Assembly (NCBI GenBank): GCA_019635585.1
Contig: JAHBZE010000002.1
Location: 186,001 to 250,000, forward strand
Direction: 5' to 3'
From: Xanthobacteraceae bacterium
Lineage (GTDB): Bacteria; Pseudomonadota; Alphaproteobacteria; Rhizobiales; Xanthobacteraceae
Length of the DNA stretch: 64,000 bases
Under the pieces are notes generated by a model. The model ran no database searches and was not told where the DNA came from. It saw only the letters and a list, made by a program, of their open reading frames with translations. Position 1 is the first letter of the stretch. Every line of letters starts with the position of its first letter. Shown here piece after piece: positions 1 to 9,219 of this stretch. Both the position numbers and the translations under genes were made by a program.

Positions 1-419
1 GCCCCCGCCGTGAGCGCGAGCAGCTTCTCGCGCTCGATCAGGTCGATCTTGTTGAGGATCAGGACCTTGGGCTGCGGCACTTCCTTGAGCTTGCCGAGGA
101 TTTCACGGTTCTCTTCGTCGAGCGCGCGCTGTGCGTCGATCAGGAGCGCAACGAGGTCTGCGTCCGCAGCCCCCTGCCAGGCCGAACCGACCATCGCGCG
201 GTCGAGGCGGCGCTTCGGCGCGAAGATGCCGGGTGTATCGACAAACACGATCTGCGCATTGCCCGCGATCGCGATCCCGCGCACCGGTACGCGCGTCGTC
301 TGCACTTTATGCGTTACGATAGACACCTTGGCGCCGACCAGCGAATTGAGCAGCGTGGATTTTCCCGCGTTCGGCGCGCCGATCAGCGCGACGAAGCCCG
401 CGCGCGTTTCTTCACTCAT
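1..419 (-). CDS. era: GTPase Era, N-terminal part (cut by window start)
   Basis: Era is a GTPase that binds 16S rRNA and matures the 30S ribosomal subunit. Only about the first 139 residues are in the window. They open with MSEETRAGFVALIGAPNAGK, which contains the P-loop (GAPNAGKS), followed by the switch region (QTTRVPVRG), the G3 motif DTPG and the G4 motif NKID. The C-terminal KH domain lies beyond base 1. The start codon overlaps the end of rnc by 8 bases, the usual rnc-era arrangement, so the two are probably translationally coupled. It is the last visible gene of a minus-strand operon. The truncation is caused by the window edge and is not a mutation. Confidence 0.95.
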   Translation of the reverse strand, partial: MSEETRAGFVALIGAPNAGKSTLLNSLVGAKVSIVTHKVQTTRVPVRGIAIAGNAQIVFVDTPGIFAPKRRLDRAMVGSAWQGAADADLVALLIDAQRALDEENREILGKLKEVPQPKVLILNKIDLIEREKLLALTAG

Positions 420-1116
420 TGGAATTCGCAAGCACACCCTCGCGGGCGAGCATCGTAGATGCGGCCGCCTTCTCGGCATCACGCTTCGAGGGGCCGACGC
501 CTTCGACCGGTAAAATCCCAGGTAATTCGAGCGAAACACGAAATACCGGCTTGTGGTCGGGCCCGCTGCGCGCGACTTCGCGATATTGCGGCACCGGCAA
601 TCCGCGGCCGAGCGCCCATTCCTGCAGCAAAGCCTTCGCGTCTCGCGGCGCCTGAGCGGATGCCTGCATCAGCGGGCGCCAGTAGTGCTCGATCAAGGTT
701 TTCGCCGGCGCATAACCGCCATCGAGAAAGATCGCTCCGATCACCGCCTCACAGGCATCGCCAAGGATGGAGTGGTTGTGTTCTCCGCCGGCATTTCGCT
801 CACCCTGACCGAGATTAAGATGCGCGCCGAGATCGAGCAGCAGAGCAACTTCGACGCAGGTTTCGTTGCGCACGAGTGCGGTATGACGCTGTGAAAGCTC
901 ACCTTCCAGATTGCCCGGGAAAGAGCTGAAAAGCATTTCCGCGACCACAAGGCCGAGAACGCGATCGCCGAGAAACTCCATGCGCTGGTTGCTTGCGTGC
1001 TTTCGGCCCGTCACTGCACTCTTGTGCGTAAGTGCCTGCGAGAGCAACGTGACGTCCTTGAAGCGGTAGCCGAGCCGCTCTTCGAGCGCGGAAAGTTCTT
1101 GCGGCTTTCGTTTCAT
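412..1116 (-). CDS. rnc: Ribonuclease III
   Basis: RNase III cleaves double-stranded RNA in rRNA precursors and many mRNAs. The 234-residue protein has the nuclease signature QRMEFLGDRVLGLV near residue 45, the second acidic cluster in LGDACEAVIGAIFLDGG, and a C-terminal double-stranded RNA-binding domain (LLQEWALGRGLPVPQY through SKRDAEKAAA). An upstream in-frame ATG would add 17 residues inside lepB. I prefer the ATG at 1116 because it forms a 4-base ATGA overlap with the lepB stop. The gene sits between lepB and era in the conserved order of alphaproteobacteria. Confidence 0.95.
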   Translation of the reverse strand: MKRKPQELSALEERLGYRFKDVTLLSQALTHKSAVTGRKHASNQRMEFLGDRVLGLVVAEMLFSSFPGNLEGELSQRHTALVRNETCVEVALLLDLGAHLNLGQGERNAGGEHNHSILGDACEAVIGAIFLDGGYAPAKTLIEHYWRPLMQASAQAPRDAKALLQEWALGRGLPVPQYREVARSGPDHKPVFRVSLELPGILPVEGVGPSKRDAEKAAASTMLAREGVLANSNE

Positions 1117-1862
1117 CGCACCAGTGTGAAGATGCGGCCCCAGCGTACGTCGAACGGCCAGCGCCACAGTTCGTAGATCGCCGTACCTTCCTTGAGCGAG
1201 AAGAAAATGATCTCGGCACGGCCGATAAAATTCTCGAACGGAACGTAACCGACCGCAGACTGCACGCGGCTATCCGTCGAGTTGTCGCGATTGTCGCCCA
1301 TCATGAAATAGTGGCCGGCGGGCACGATATACTCCGGCGTATTGTCGTAATAGCTATCGCCCAGATCGAGCGTTTCGTAGGTGACGCCGTTCGGCAGCGT
1401 TTCGCGATAACGCTTGACCGTCTTGCCTTCCATTCCCGGATCGTCGGAAATCCAGTCGGCGACCGGTTCGCGCTTCACCGGTTGTCCGTTGATGAAAAGC
1501 TGTCCGTTATTCATCTGGATACGGTCGCCCGGCAGGCCGATGACGCGCTTGATGTAATCCGTGCCCTCGTCTTTCGGATTGCGGAAGACGGCCACGTCGC
1601 CGCGCTTTGGCATCCCGGCCCAGATGCGGCCTTCGAACGGGATCAGCGCGAACGGCACCGAAAATTTGGTGTAGCCGTAGGAATACTTCGAAACGAAAAT
1701 GTAGTCCCCGACGAGCAGCGTCGCCTTCATCGAGCCCGACGGAATGTTGAAGGGCTGAAACAGGAGCGTCCGGATAACGAGCGCAATGACCAGCGCCTGG
1801 AAGGCGATATTGATGATCTCGCCGATCCCGCCTTCGTTTTTCTTCTCGGTGGTCGCGCTCAT
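1113..1862 (-). CDS. lepB: Signal peptidase I
   Basis: This inner-membrane serine protease removes signal peptides from exported proteins. The 249-residue product has one N-terminal membrane helix (about residues 15-35), the catalytic serine in PSGSMK (Ser44) and the general-base lysine in DYIKRVIGLPGDRI (about Lys105). The conserved MGDNRDNSTDSR box follows. A TTG three codons upstream is in frame, but a GGAG lies only 3 bases before it and 12 before the ATG, so I chose the ATG at 1862. It lies downstream of acpS and overlaps rnc by 4 bases. Confidence 0.95.
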   Translation of the reverse strand: MSATTEKKNEGGIGEIINIAFQALVIALVIRTLLFQPFNIPSGSMKATLLVGDYIFVSKYSYGYTKFSVPFALIPFEGRIWAGMPKRGDVAVFRNPKDEGTDYIKRVIGLPGDRIQMNNGQLFINGQPVKREPVADWISDDPGMEGKTVKRYRETLPNGVTYETLDLGDSYYDNTPEYIVPAGHYFMMGDNRDNSTDSRVQSAVGYVPFENFIGRAEIIFFSLKEGTAIYELWRWPFDVRWGRIFTLVR

Positions 1863-1934
1863 GGGATGCAATTTCTCCGGAGAATTCGCGGGGCGCCGCC
1901 CGTATAGACGCGGGGCAAGAGCGAAGCAATGCCG

Positions 1935-2342
1935 CTAACGCGGCGTCTCGGGGACCGCGGAGATGATGACGATGGCCTGCGCTATCGGCCCTTCGTCGGT
2001 AATGGTGAGGTCGATTTGTGGCGCAAAACCCGCCGGAATCAGGGCGTTGAGTCGCTTCAAAGCGCCGCCGGTAAGCTTCATCGTGGGCTTGCCGGACGGC
2101 AGGTTCACGACTCCGAGATCGCGGAAAAACACGCCCGCCCTGAAGCCCGTGCCGAGCGCCTTGGCGCAGGCCTCCTTGGCCGCGAAGCGCTTGGCGTAGG
2201 ATTCGGCGCGGCGCTTCCTTCGTTCGGATCGGTCGCGTTCCTTTGGCGTAAAAATCCGGTCCAGAAAACGGTCGCCGAAGCGCGCAATGGATTTCTCGAT
2301 CCGCCGCACGTCGCAAAGGTCGGAGCCCATGCCGATGATCAT
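1935..2342 (-). CDS. acpS: Holo-[acyl-carrier-protein] synthase
   Basis: AcpS transfers the phosphopantetheine arm of CoA to a serine of acyl carrier protein, which fatty acid synthesis needs. The 135-residue protein starts [16 protein letters not shown], with the metal-binding aspartate in GSDL. It carries the second signature [15 protein letters not shown], which holds the catalytic glutamate. Length and motifs match the bacterial AcpS family. Its start overlaps the pdxJ stop by 4 bases, and lepB follows after about 70 bases, so it belongs to the same operon. Confidence 0.95.
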   Translation of the reverse strand: MIIGMGSDLCDVRRIEKSIARFGDRFLDRIFTPKERDRSERRKRRAESYAKRFAAKEACAKALGTGFRAGVFFRDLGVVNLPSGKPTMKLTGGALKRLNALIPAGFAPQIDLTITDEGPIAQAIVIISAVPETPR

Positions 2343-3103
2343 GCGGTCGCTCCGGAGCGCGCACGCCCGCGCGCCATCGCGGCGAGCATGTTTTTGATCA
2401 CTGCATCGAGGCCCACGAAGATCGCCTCGCCCATCATGTAATGGCCGATGTTGAGTTCGGCGATTTCGGGGAGCGTCGCGATCAGTTCGGCGGTATCGAA
2501 GTCGAGGCCATGACCGGCATGAACTTCGAGACCGAGCGAGGCCGCAAGCCGCGCGCCCTCCGCAAGCCGCCTGAACTCATCGACCGCGCCGCGCTCATCG
2601 CTGTTGATCACGGCTTCGCACCACGTTCCGGTGTGAAGCTCGATCACCGCCGCGCGTGCTTTCGCCGACGCCTCGATCTGCTCCGTGTCCGGCGCGATGA
2701 ACAACGATACGCGGCTATGCGCGGACAGGACTTTCACGGCGTCGCGCAGCTTCTCCCCACCTGCAACGACATCCAGCCCTCCTTCGGTCGTGCGCTCGGT
2801 GCGCTTCTCGGGCACCAGACAGACCGCATGCGGTTTCAATCGCTGCGCGATACCGATCATCTCACCGGTCGCGGCCATTTCAAGATTGAGCGGCGCGGCG
2901 ATGTCCGTCATCAGCCGCTCAACGTCGAGATCGACGATGTGGCGGCGGTCCTCGCGCAGATGTGCGGTAATGCCATGTGCGCCCGCCGCGATCGCAGCAC
3001 GCGCCGCACGAACCGGATCGGGATGATAGCCGCCGCGCGCGTTGCGAAGGGTCGCGACGTGATCGACGTTCACACCGAGACGAAGAGGATTCCGGTCAGC
3101 CAT
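2339..3103 (-). CDS. pdxJ: Pyridoxine 5'-phosphate synthase
   Basis: PdxJ condenses 3-amino-2-oxopropyl phosphate with deoxyxylulose 5-phosphate to form pyridoxine 5'-phosphate (vitamin B6). The 254-residue protein begins [20 protein letters not shown] and contains [16 protein letters not shown] and the glycine-rich GHGLDF segment of this TIM barrel. An in-frame ATG 19 codons upstream lies inside rsh and is unlikely to be used. The chosen ATG overlaps the rsh stop by 8 bases. The rsh-pdxJ-acpS order is typical of Rhizobiales. Confidence 0.95.
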   Translation of the reverse strand: MADRNPLRLGVNVDHVATLRNARGGYHPDPVRAARAAIAAGAHGITAHLREDRRHIVDLDVERLMTDIAAPLNLEMAATGEMIGIAQRLKPHAVCLVPEKRTERTTEGGLDVVAGGEKLRDAVKVLSAHSRVSLFIAPDTEQIEASAKARAAVIELHTGTWCEAVINSDERGAVDEFRRLAEGARLAASLGLEVHAGHGLDFDTAELIATLPEIAELNIGHYMMGEAIFVGLDAVIKNMLAAMARGRARSGATA

Positions 3104-5306
3104 TGACGCGCTCCGCGCCGGACACGATTTTCTTTGCGCGCAGCTGCGCGATGATGGCATTCAGGTGCTTCAGGTCGAACACTTCGACGTCGATCACCAT
3201 ACGGTGGAAGTCGGCGGTCTTTCCGTCCATGCGGATATTGTCGATGTTACCACCATGCTCGCCGATCACGGTTGCGATCTGCGCGAGCGAGCCGGGCTCG
3301 TTCATCGCCGTCACCGCAATCTGCGCCGGAAAGCGTTGCGGTTCGGCATCCTCGACATCCCAGCGCACGTCGAGCCAGCGTTCGGGCTGATCGTCGAATT
3401 CCTTCAGCGCGGGCGAATGGATCGGATAGATCGTGATGCCCTCACCCGGATTAAGAATGCCGACAATGCGGTCGCCAGGCACGGCACCCCCGTTCGGCGC
3501 GAAACGCACCGGCAATTCGCCATTGATGCCGCGAATCGGGATCGCGGAAGATTTTTCCTGCCTGCCCTTCTCCTCCGGAATACGGAATTTCAGCGAACTC
3601 GCGCGGCGCAGGCCGAACCACCCGCCCTCGCTTTTCGGCGTCTTCACCCCGGTAACGCGCTCGCCGCGCCACTCGGGGTCGACCGCGCGCAAGACATCTT
3701 CCGGCTTTATTTCGCCGCGTCCCACGGAAGAAAAAAGATCTTCCCCGGTATGACGCGCAAGCCGCGGCAGCGCCGCCTGCAACTTCTCGTCCGAGAACGG
3801 CAACGATGCCTTGGCAAAGGCGCGCTCCACCATCTTGCGGCCCAGGCCGGTATATTGCGCGCGCACCGCCGAACGCGTCGCACGCCGGATCGCAGCGCGC
3901 GCCTTGCCGGTAATGACGATCGCGTCCCATGCTGCCGGAGGCGCCTTCGCATCACCACGGATGATCTCGACTTCGTCGCCGGTCTGCAGTTCAGAAACGA
4001 GCGGCGCGACCTGCCCGTTGATCTTGCACCCGATCGCGCTGTTGCCGACGTCGGTGTGAACCGCGTAGGCGAAATCGATCGGCGTCGCCTTGCGCGGCAG
4101 CGCGATCAGCCGGCCGTTCGGTGTGAAACAAAACACCTGGTCGTGAAACAGTTCGAGCTTGGTGTGCTCGAGAAACTCTTCCGGGCTCGATCCTTCCGCC
4201 AGCATTTCGATGGTGCGCCGGAGCCAGGCATAAGCATTGGAGTCGTGCGGCAGGATTTCGCCGTTCGACTTGTCGCTGTCCTTATATAGAGCGTGCGCGG
4301 CAATGCCGTATTCGGCGACCTGCTCCATGTCGTGCGTGCGCACTTGTAGTTCGACGCGCTGGCGGCCCGGCCCTACCACCGTAGTATGCAGCGAGCGGTA
4401 GTCGTTCTGCTTCGGCGTCGAGATGTAGTCCTTGAAGCGGCCGGGCACGAAGGGCCACTTGGTATGCACGACGCCGACCGCCGCATAACAATCGGCGATG
4501 CTGCCGACGATCACACGGAAACCGTAAAGGTCGGAGAGCTGCTCGAAGCCGACCGCCTTGCGCTCCATCTTTTTCCAGATCGAGTACGGCTTCTTCTCGC
4601 GCCCGCGCACCTTCGCCTTGATGCCTTTGCGCGCAAGCTCGTCGGTCAGCTCCGCTTCGATGCCTTTGATGAGTCCGGCATTGCGCTCGCGCAGCGCCGC
4701 GAGCCGCTGCTCGATCGAGCGATAGACTTCGGGCTGCAACTGACGGAAGGAAAGGTCTTCCAGTTCCTCCCGCATGTCGTGCATGCCCATGCGTCCGGCG
4801 AGCGGCGCATAGATGTCGAGCGTTTCCTCGGCGATGCGGTTGCGCTTTTCTTCCGGGACGAATTTCAGCGTCCGCATGTTGTGCAGCCGGTCGGCGAGTT
4901 TCACCAGCAGTACGCGCACATCGTCCGCGATCGCGAGCAGGAGCTTGCGGAGATTTTCCGCCTGCGCCGCGCGCTTCGAGACGAGGTCGAGTTTTTTGAT
5001 CTTGGTCAGGCCCTCGACGAGGGTCGCGATGTCCTTGCCGAACTTCTTGCCGATCTCGGCCTTGGTCGCCTTGGTGTCCTCGATCGTGTCGTGCAGGAGT
5101 GCTGCGACGATGGTGGCATCGTCGAGCTTCAGGTCGGTGAGGATCGCCGCGACTTCGAGCGGATGGGAGAAATACGGGTCACCCGACGCGCGCGTCTGCG
5201 AGCCATGCGCTTTCATGGCGTAAACGTAGGCGCTGTCGAGCAGCCCCTCGTCGGTTGCAGGGTTATAGCGACGAACCCGATCGACGAGTTCGTACTGGCG
5301 CATCAT
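3096..5306 (-). CDS. rsh: Bifunctional (p)ppGpp synthetase/hydrolase (Rsh, RelA/SpoT)
   Basis: This is the single long RelA/SpoT homologue usual in alphaproteobacteria. It makes and degrades the stringent-response alarmone (p)ppGpp. Of 736 residues, the N-terminal HD hydrolase domain has the HDTIEDT motif, so hydrolase activity is expected. The synthetase domain follows ([15 protein letters not shown] through [12 protein letters not shown]), then TGS ([21 protein letters not shown]) and a C-terminal ACT domain ([20 protein letters not shown]). A GTG at 5345 is in frame, but the ATG pair at 5306/5303 follows a CGGAG at a better distance. The gene heads the pdxJ-acpS-lepB-rnc-era operon. Confidence 0.95.
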   Translation of the reverse strand: MMRQYELVDRVRRYNPATDEGLLDSAYVYAMKAHGSQTRASGDPYFSHPLEVAAILTDLKLDDATIVAALLHDTIEDTKATKAEIGKKFGKDIATLVEGLTKIKKLDLVSKRAAQAENLRKLLLAIADDVRVLLVKLADRLHNMRTLKFVPEEKRNRIAEETLDIYAPLAGRMGMHDMREELEDLSFRQLQPEVYRSIEQRLAALRERNAGLIKGIEAELTDELARKGIKAKVRGREKKPYSIWKKMERKAVGFEQLSDLYGFRVIVGSIADCYAAVGVVHTKWPFVPGRFKDYISTPKQNDYRSLHTTVVGPGRQRVELQVRTHDMEQVAEYGIAAHALYKDSDKSNGEILPHDSNAYAWLRRTIEMLAEGSSPEEFLEHTKLELFHDQVFCFTPNGRLIALPRKATPIDFAYAVHTDVGNSAIGCKINGQVAPLVSELQTGDEVEIIRGDAKAPPAAWDAIVITGKARAAIRRATRSAVRAQYTGLGRKMVERAFAKASLPFSDEKLQAALPRLARHTGEDLFSSVGRGEIKPEDVLRAVDPEWRGERVTGVKTPKSEGGWFGLRRASSLKFRIPEEKGRQEKSSAIPIRGINGELPVRFAPNGGAVPGDRIVGILNPGEGITIYPIHSPALKEFDDQPERWLDVRWDVEDAEPQRFPAQIAVTAMNEPGSLAQIATVIGEHGGNIDNIRMDGKTADFHRMVIDVEVFDLKHLNAIIAQLRAKKIVSGAERVNG

Positions 5307-5412
5307 GGCAAAAAGGCTCCGGTCCCCGGAATCTGGGGACTGCACAGCAAAATAGCATTGTCGGAGCGGCCCGGCGAATAGACCGGGCGAAATAGCTAAC
5401 GCTTTTAGGCGT

Positions 5413-5793
5413 TTAGCCTTCGTCTTCTTCGGTCTGTTCCGGCGGAACCAGGCCCTGGAGGCCGGCGAGCAGTTCTTCCTCGCTCATCCGGTCCATGACG
5501 GCATTGTCGTCCGAACCGCCGGCGCCCGGGATCATCGGCACGGCCTCGGGTTCCGGCTCGTCCACTTCCGTGTACTTCTGGAGGGAGTGGATCAGGTCTT
5601 CCTTGAGGTCGCCGGGGGAAACCGTTTCTTCCGCCACTTCCCGCAGCGCCACGACCGGATTTTTGTCGTTGTCGCGGTCCACCGTGATCGAGGAACCCGA
5701 CGAAATCATGCGCGCACGGTGGCTCGCGAGCAGCACGAGGTCGAAGCGGTTCTCAACCTTGTCGATGCAATCTTCAACCGTGACGCGCGCCAT
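5413..5793 (-). CDS. rpoZ: RNA polymerase omega subunit
   Basis: Omega supports RNA polymerase assembly and is part of the ppGpp binding site, which fits its position directly upstream of rsh. The 126-residue protein starts [20 protein letters not shown] and contains the conserved [12 protein letters not shown] and [14 protein letters not shown] segments. The acidic C-terminal tail is typical of alphaproteobacterial RpoZ. A longer in-frame ORF begins 23 codons earlier but runs through the predicted promoter, so the ATG at 5793 is preferred. About 100 bases separate it from rsh. Confidence 0.95.
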   Translation of the reverse strand: MARVTVEDCIDKVENRFDLVLLASHRARMISSGSSITVDRDNDKNPVVALREVAEETVSPGDLKEDLIHSLQKYTEVDEPEPEAVPMIPGAGGSDDNAVMDRMSEEELLAGLQGLVPPEQTEEDEG

Positions 5794-5832
5794 CGGCGGG
5801 GCTCCAAGCAATATGTGTGCGGAATCGAGGAC

Positions 5833-5862
5833 CCTATAGCCCGAGTTATGCGCCGGATGCAA
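5833..5862 (-). promoter_or_regulatory. Predicted housekeeping promoter of rpoZ
   Basis: On the minus strand TTGCAT and TATAGG are separated by 18 bases, with the -10 box 40 bases before the rpoZ ATG. Four of six positions match in each box. This is an assignment by eye and no transcript data support it. Confidence 0.35.
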
Positions 5863-6017
5863 GCAAAAGGCCCTCCCGTGACGATGTGCCCGGAGGTAAT
5901 GCTTTCTTCCAGCCGCAATAACCTGTTAGCTAGCGGAATACCGGCTTAATCCGCCGGTTTGACCATTTTGGAGACCTGACCCGCCCAGCCGAATGGGCCT
6001 CCGATATTCAGGAATTT

Positions 6018-6641
6018 ATGATGCAGCAAGTAGCCGAAAAAACTGCTCTATTCATCGACGGTGCCAATCTCTACGCCACCACGAAGAGCCTCGGCTTCGA
6101 TATCGACTACAAGCGCCTGCTTAAGGAATTCCAGAGCCGCGGCAATCTTCTGCGCGCGTTCTATTACACCGCGCTCATCGAGGATCAGGAATACTCCTCG
6201 ATCCGTCCCCTGCTCGATTGGCTCGATTACAACGGCTACACCGTCGTGACAAAACCCGCGAAAGAATTTACCGACGCAATGGGTCGCCGCAAGATCAAGG
6301 GCAACATGGACCTTGAGCTTGCAGTCGACGTGATGGAGCTTGCGGACCATATCGAACACGTCGTGCTGTTCTCGGGCGACGGCGATTTCCGCCCGCTCGT
6401 CGAGTCGGTGCAGCGCAAGGGCGTCCGCGTCACCGTGATTTCGACAATCACTACCCAGCCGCCGATGATTGCCGACGAACTGCGCCGGCAGGCCGACGTT
6501 TTCATTGACCTGCAAGAACTCGCGGGGAAAATCGGACGCGACCCTGGCGATCGCTCCGGACGTATGCACAATGCGCCGAACTTCCTGCAACGTCCGGCCG
6601 GAAGCTCCGGTAATCCGCACGACGAGACCGAAGACGCTTGA
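6018..6641 (+). CDS. NYN domain ribonuclease-like protein (LabA/DUF88 family)
   Basis: NYN domains have a PIN-like nuclease fold with a small acidic metal site. The 207-residue protein shows FIDGANLY (Asp14), a central NMDLELAVDVM with two acidic residues, and SGDGDF, the three clusters expected of an active site. The tail after residue 175 is polar and probably disordered. It is divergent from rpoZ, a common neighbourhood in Rhizobiales. The next gene starts inside its stop codon (TTGA overlap), so the two are likely co-transcribed. RNase activity is inferred from the family. The true target is unknown. Confidence 0.85.
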   Translation: MMQQVAEKTALFIDGANLYATTKSLGFDIDYKRLLKEFQSRGNLLRAFYYTALIEDQEYSSIRPLLDWLDYNGYTVVTKPAKEFTDAMGRRKIKGNMDLELAVDVMELADHIEHVVLFSGDGDFRPLVESVQRKGVRVTVISTITTQPPMIADELRRQADVFIDLQELAGKIGRDPGDRSGRMHNAPNFLQRPAGSSGNPHDETEDA

Positions 6642-7294
6642 GCGAAACGACCGCCGAACTCGCCGAGCCGGGCCGCGATTGTCCGCTCTGCCCGCGCTTG
6701 GTCGCATTTCGAAAAGCGAACCGGAAGGAATATCCTTCTTACTTTAATGCTCCTGTGCCCTCCTTCGGGCCGGCTAGCGCGCGACTCTTGATCGTCGGGC
6801 TTGCGCCCGGATTGCACGGCGCGAACCAGACCGGCCGGCCTTTCACCGGCGATTACGCCGGTGATTTGCTTTACGCGACCTTGAAGGAATTCGGATTCGC
6901 CAAAGGCAATTATCAGGAGCGTGCCGACGACGGCTTCGAATTGGTCGATACGCGAATTGCGAACGCCGTGCATTGCGTGCCGCCCGAGAACAAGCCGACC
7001 AACGAAGAGATCAAGACCTGCCGCATCTATCTAACGAGTGCGCTGAACGAGATGCCGAACCTCAAACGCGTCGTCGCGCTCGGAAAAATTGCGCACGACT
7101 CCGTCGTGGTCGCGCTCGGCTCGAAGATGGCGCGGCACAAATTCGGCCACGGCATGATCCACGATTTCGAGAAGGTGCGGCTGTTCGATAGCTATCACTG
7201 CTCGCGCTACAACACGAACACGGGCGTGCTGACGACGGAAATGTTCCGCGAAGTGTTCTCGAACGTGCGCGCAAGCTTCGGTGCGATTGCCTAG
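6638..7294 (+). CDS. Uracil-DNA glycosylase, family 5 (UDGb-like)
   Basis: This enzyme removes uracil and other deaminated bases from DNA as the first step of base excision repair. The 218-residue protein carries GLAPGLHGANQTGRPFTGD, the family-5 version of motif A, which lacks the usual catalytic Asp/Asn. Motif B is YHCSRYNTNTG. Cysteines in RDCPLC, AVHC and IKTC fit the iron-sulfur cluster of family 4/5 enzymes. The start appears to be a TTG overlapping the upstream stop by 4 bases; no better ATG exists before the conserved CPLC motif. It ends convergently against the VOC gene with 4 bases of overlap. Confidence 0.88.
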   Translation: MSETTAELAEPGRDCPLCPRLVAFRKANRKEYPSYFNAPVPSFGPASARLLIVGLAPGLHGANQTGRPFTGDYAGDLLYATLKEFGFAKGNYQERADDGFELVDTRIANAVHCVPPENKPTNEEIKTCRIYLTSALNEMPNLKRVVALGKIAHDSVVVALGSKMARHKFGHGMIHDFEKVRLFDSYHCSRYNTNTGVLTTEMFREVFSNVRASFGAIA

Positions 7295-7677
7295 GCCAAA
7301 TACGAAATGAATTCGAGCAGCGAACCGTCCGGGTCGCGGAAATAGACGCTGGTGCCATGACCTTTCGCGCCGAAACGCTGCATCGGGCCTTTGATGATTT
7401 CGACCTTATGTTTTCCGAGATGCGCGATAGCTTCCGCAATCGGTCCCTTCCATTCGAAACAAAGATCGCTGTTCCCCGGCTGAACCGGCAGCGTCGCGAC
7501 CTCTGCGGGCTTTAAACCAGGTCCATGCAGATTGAGTTGTTCCTCGCCAAAACGGTATGCCCAGCCGACTTCGCGTTTCACGAGCTCGGCGCCAACGACA
7601 TCCCGATAAAATGCGTTCGACCGCTCCCAGTCCGCGACGTGAATGACGCAGTGATCGAGCTTCACCGGCAACGCCAT
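7291..7677 (-). CDS. VOC (glyoxalase/dioxygenase superfamily) protein
   Basis: Vicinal-oxygen-chelate proteins use paired beta-alpha-beta-beta-beta units to bind a metal and a small substrate. The 128-residue protein has the N-terminal KLDHCVIHVADWERSNAFYR and C-terminal GTSVYFRDPDGSLLEF signatures, which contain the usual His and Glu ligands. The substrate cannot be named; the fold covers glyoxalases, extradiol dioxygenases and resistance proteins. A GTG two codons upstream overlaps the smpB stop, but an AAGGGG sits 5 bases before the ATG at 7677, so I chose the ATG. Confidence 0.85.
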   Translation of the reverse strand: MALPVKLDHCVIHVADWERSNAFYRDVVGAELVKREVGWAYRFGEEQLNLHGPGLKPAEVATLPVQPGNSDLCFEWKGPIAEAIAHLGKHKVEIIKGPMQRFGAKGHGTSVYFRDPDGSLLEFISYLA

Positions 7678-7679
7678 GG

Positions 7680-8153
7680 TCACCCCTTGTCCCGCATCAA
7701 GCGGCCGCGCTCGCGCGCCCAGTCGCGCTTCTTTTCGGTGTCGCGCTTGTCGTGCAGCTTCTTGCCTTTGGCGAGCGCGATCTCGACCTTCGCTCGCCCG
7801 CGCGGATTGAAATAGATTTTCAGCGGCACGATGGTCATGCCTTCTTTTTCGACTGCGCCGACGAGCTTGTTGATCTGCCGCTTGTGGAGCAGCAGTTTTC
7901 GCGGCCGTTTCGGCGCGTGATTGTTGCGGTTGGCTTGCAGGTACTCGGGAATATTGGAGTTCACGAGCCAGATCTCGCCATCCTTGGCGTCGGCGTAAGA
8001 CTCCGCGATCGTCGCCTTGCCGTTACGAAGCGACTTCACTTCCGTTCCGGTCAGCGCAATGCCCGCCTCGAACGTCTCGCCGATGGCGTAGTTGAAGCGT
8101 GCTTTGCGGTTGTCGGCGGCGACCTTGTTTTTCGGCTCGGCCTTCTTGGCCAT
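7680..8153 (-). CDS. smpB: SsrA-binding protein SmpB
   Basis: SmpB binds tmRNA and delivers it to stalled ribosomes for rescue and peptide tagging. The 157-residue protein starts with a lysine-rich [10 protein letters not shown], then shows the family motifs [37 protein letters not shown], and the basic tail [21 protein letters not shown] much longer in-frame ORF extends upstream into dapA but is out of character with the family; the ATG at 8153 gives the normal length. It lies 8 bases after dapA and is probably co-transcribed. Confidence 0.95.
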   Translation of the reverse strand: MAKKAEPKNKVAADNRKARFNYAIGETFEAGIALTGTEVKSLRNGKATIAESYADAKDGEIWLVNSNIPEYLQANRNNHAPKRPRKLLLHKRQINKLVGAVEKEGMTIVPLKIYFNPRGRAKVEIALAKGKKLHDKRDTEKKRDWARERGRLMRDKG

Positions 8154-8161
8154 GCGGAAAC

Positions 8162-9040
8162 CTAGTTCAGCAATCCGGCGTGGACCATCGCGCTCCGGAT
8201 CGCTTCCTTGGTTTTCGCAGACGCGGCAACGAGCGGCGAACGCACGATCTCGTTGCCGCGGCCGAGCAGCGAAAGCCCGGCCTTCGCGCCGGCGACACCC
8301 GGCTCGAAAAAGATAGCATCGTGCAGCGGAATCAGGCGGTCCTGCACCTTGAGCGCCTTGGCGTAGTCGCCGGAGAGCGATGCATTTTGCAATTCCGCGC
8401 AAAGCTTCGGCGCGACGTTCGACGTCACCGAAATGCAGCCGTGACCGCCCGCCGCGTTATAGGCGAGCGCCGTCATATCCTCGCCGGAGAGCTGGATGAA
8501 ATCCGGTCCGAGCGCATGACGCTGCTGCGAGACACGGCCAAGATTTGCAGTCGCGTCCTTTACGCCGGCAATATTCTTCAATTCGTAGAGCCGCTTCATG
8601 GTATCGACCGACATGTCCACGACCGAGCGCGGCGGAATATTATAAATGATGATCGGAATGCCGATCGCGTCGTTCACCGCCTTGAAGTGAACGTACATGC
8701 CCTCCTGCGTGGGCTTGTTGTAATAGGGTGTGACCACGAGCACCGCGTCCGCGCCCGCCTTCTCGGCGTGCTGCGCAAGCGAAACGGCCTCCAGCGTGTT
8801 GTTCGAGCCGGCGCCCGCGATTACCGGCACGCGGCCCTTGGCCTGATCGACGCACCATTCGACAACCTTGTGGTGCTCGTCATGCGACAGCGTCGGGCTT
8901 TCGCCGGTCGTGCCGACCGGTACAAGTCCCTGGGTGCCTTCCGCAATCTGCCACTCCACGAGATCGCGGAACGCTTTCTCGTCGAGTCCGCCATTCTTGA
9001 ACGGCGTGACGAGAGCGGTGAACGATCCCCGGAACTTCAC
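8162..9040 (-). CDS. dapA: 4-hydroxy-tetrahydrodipicolinate synthase
   Basis: DapA condenses pyruvate with aspartate semialdehyde in lysine and diaminopimelate synthesis, which feeds peptidoglycan. The 292-residue TIM barrel has the Schiff-base lysine in AGVKDAT (Lys161), the catalytic tyrosine in IIYNIPPRS (Tyr133) and the substrate loop [12 protein letters not shown]. An AGGAG precedes the start. It is divergent from the lytic transglycosylase at 9220 and upstream of smpB. Confidence 0.95.
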   Translation of the reverse strand: MKFRGSFTALVTPFKNGGLDEKAFRDLVEWQIAEGTQGLVPVGTTGESPTLSHDEHHKVVEWCVDQAKGRVPVIAGAGSNNTLEAVSLAQHAEKAGADAVLVVTPYYNKPTQEGMYVHFKAVNDAIGIPIIIYNIPPRSVVDMSVDTMKRLYELKNIAGVKDATANLGRVSQQRHALGPDFIQLSGEDMTALAYNAAGGHGCISVTSNVAPKLCAELQNASLSGDYAKALKVQDRLIPLHDAIFFEPGVAGAKAGLSLLGRGNEIVRSPLVAASAKTKEAIRSAMVHAGLLN

Positions 9041-9219
9041 GGCAGATACTCCTGATGGGCCCGAACGGGCGAAGGCGCCTGAAATAGCGCGGAAAACGGT
9101 CTTGTGAAAGGCAATGGGGCCTTTTTCGGCTGCCCTTTCACCGCCATATGGCTACAGTAACCACCGATTCATACCAGTCAGCGCATTTTTTCGGGGGCCA
9201 CGGACCAGAGGGAGACCGG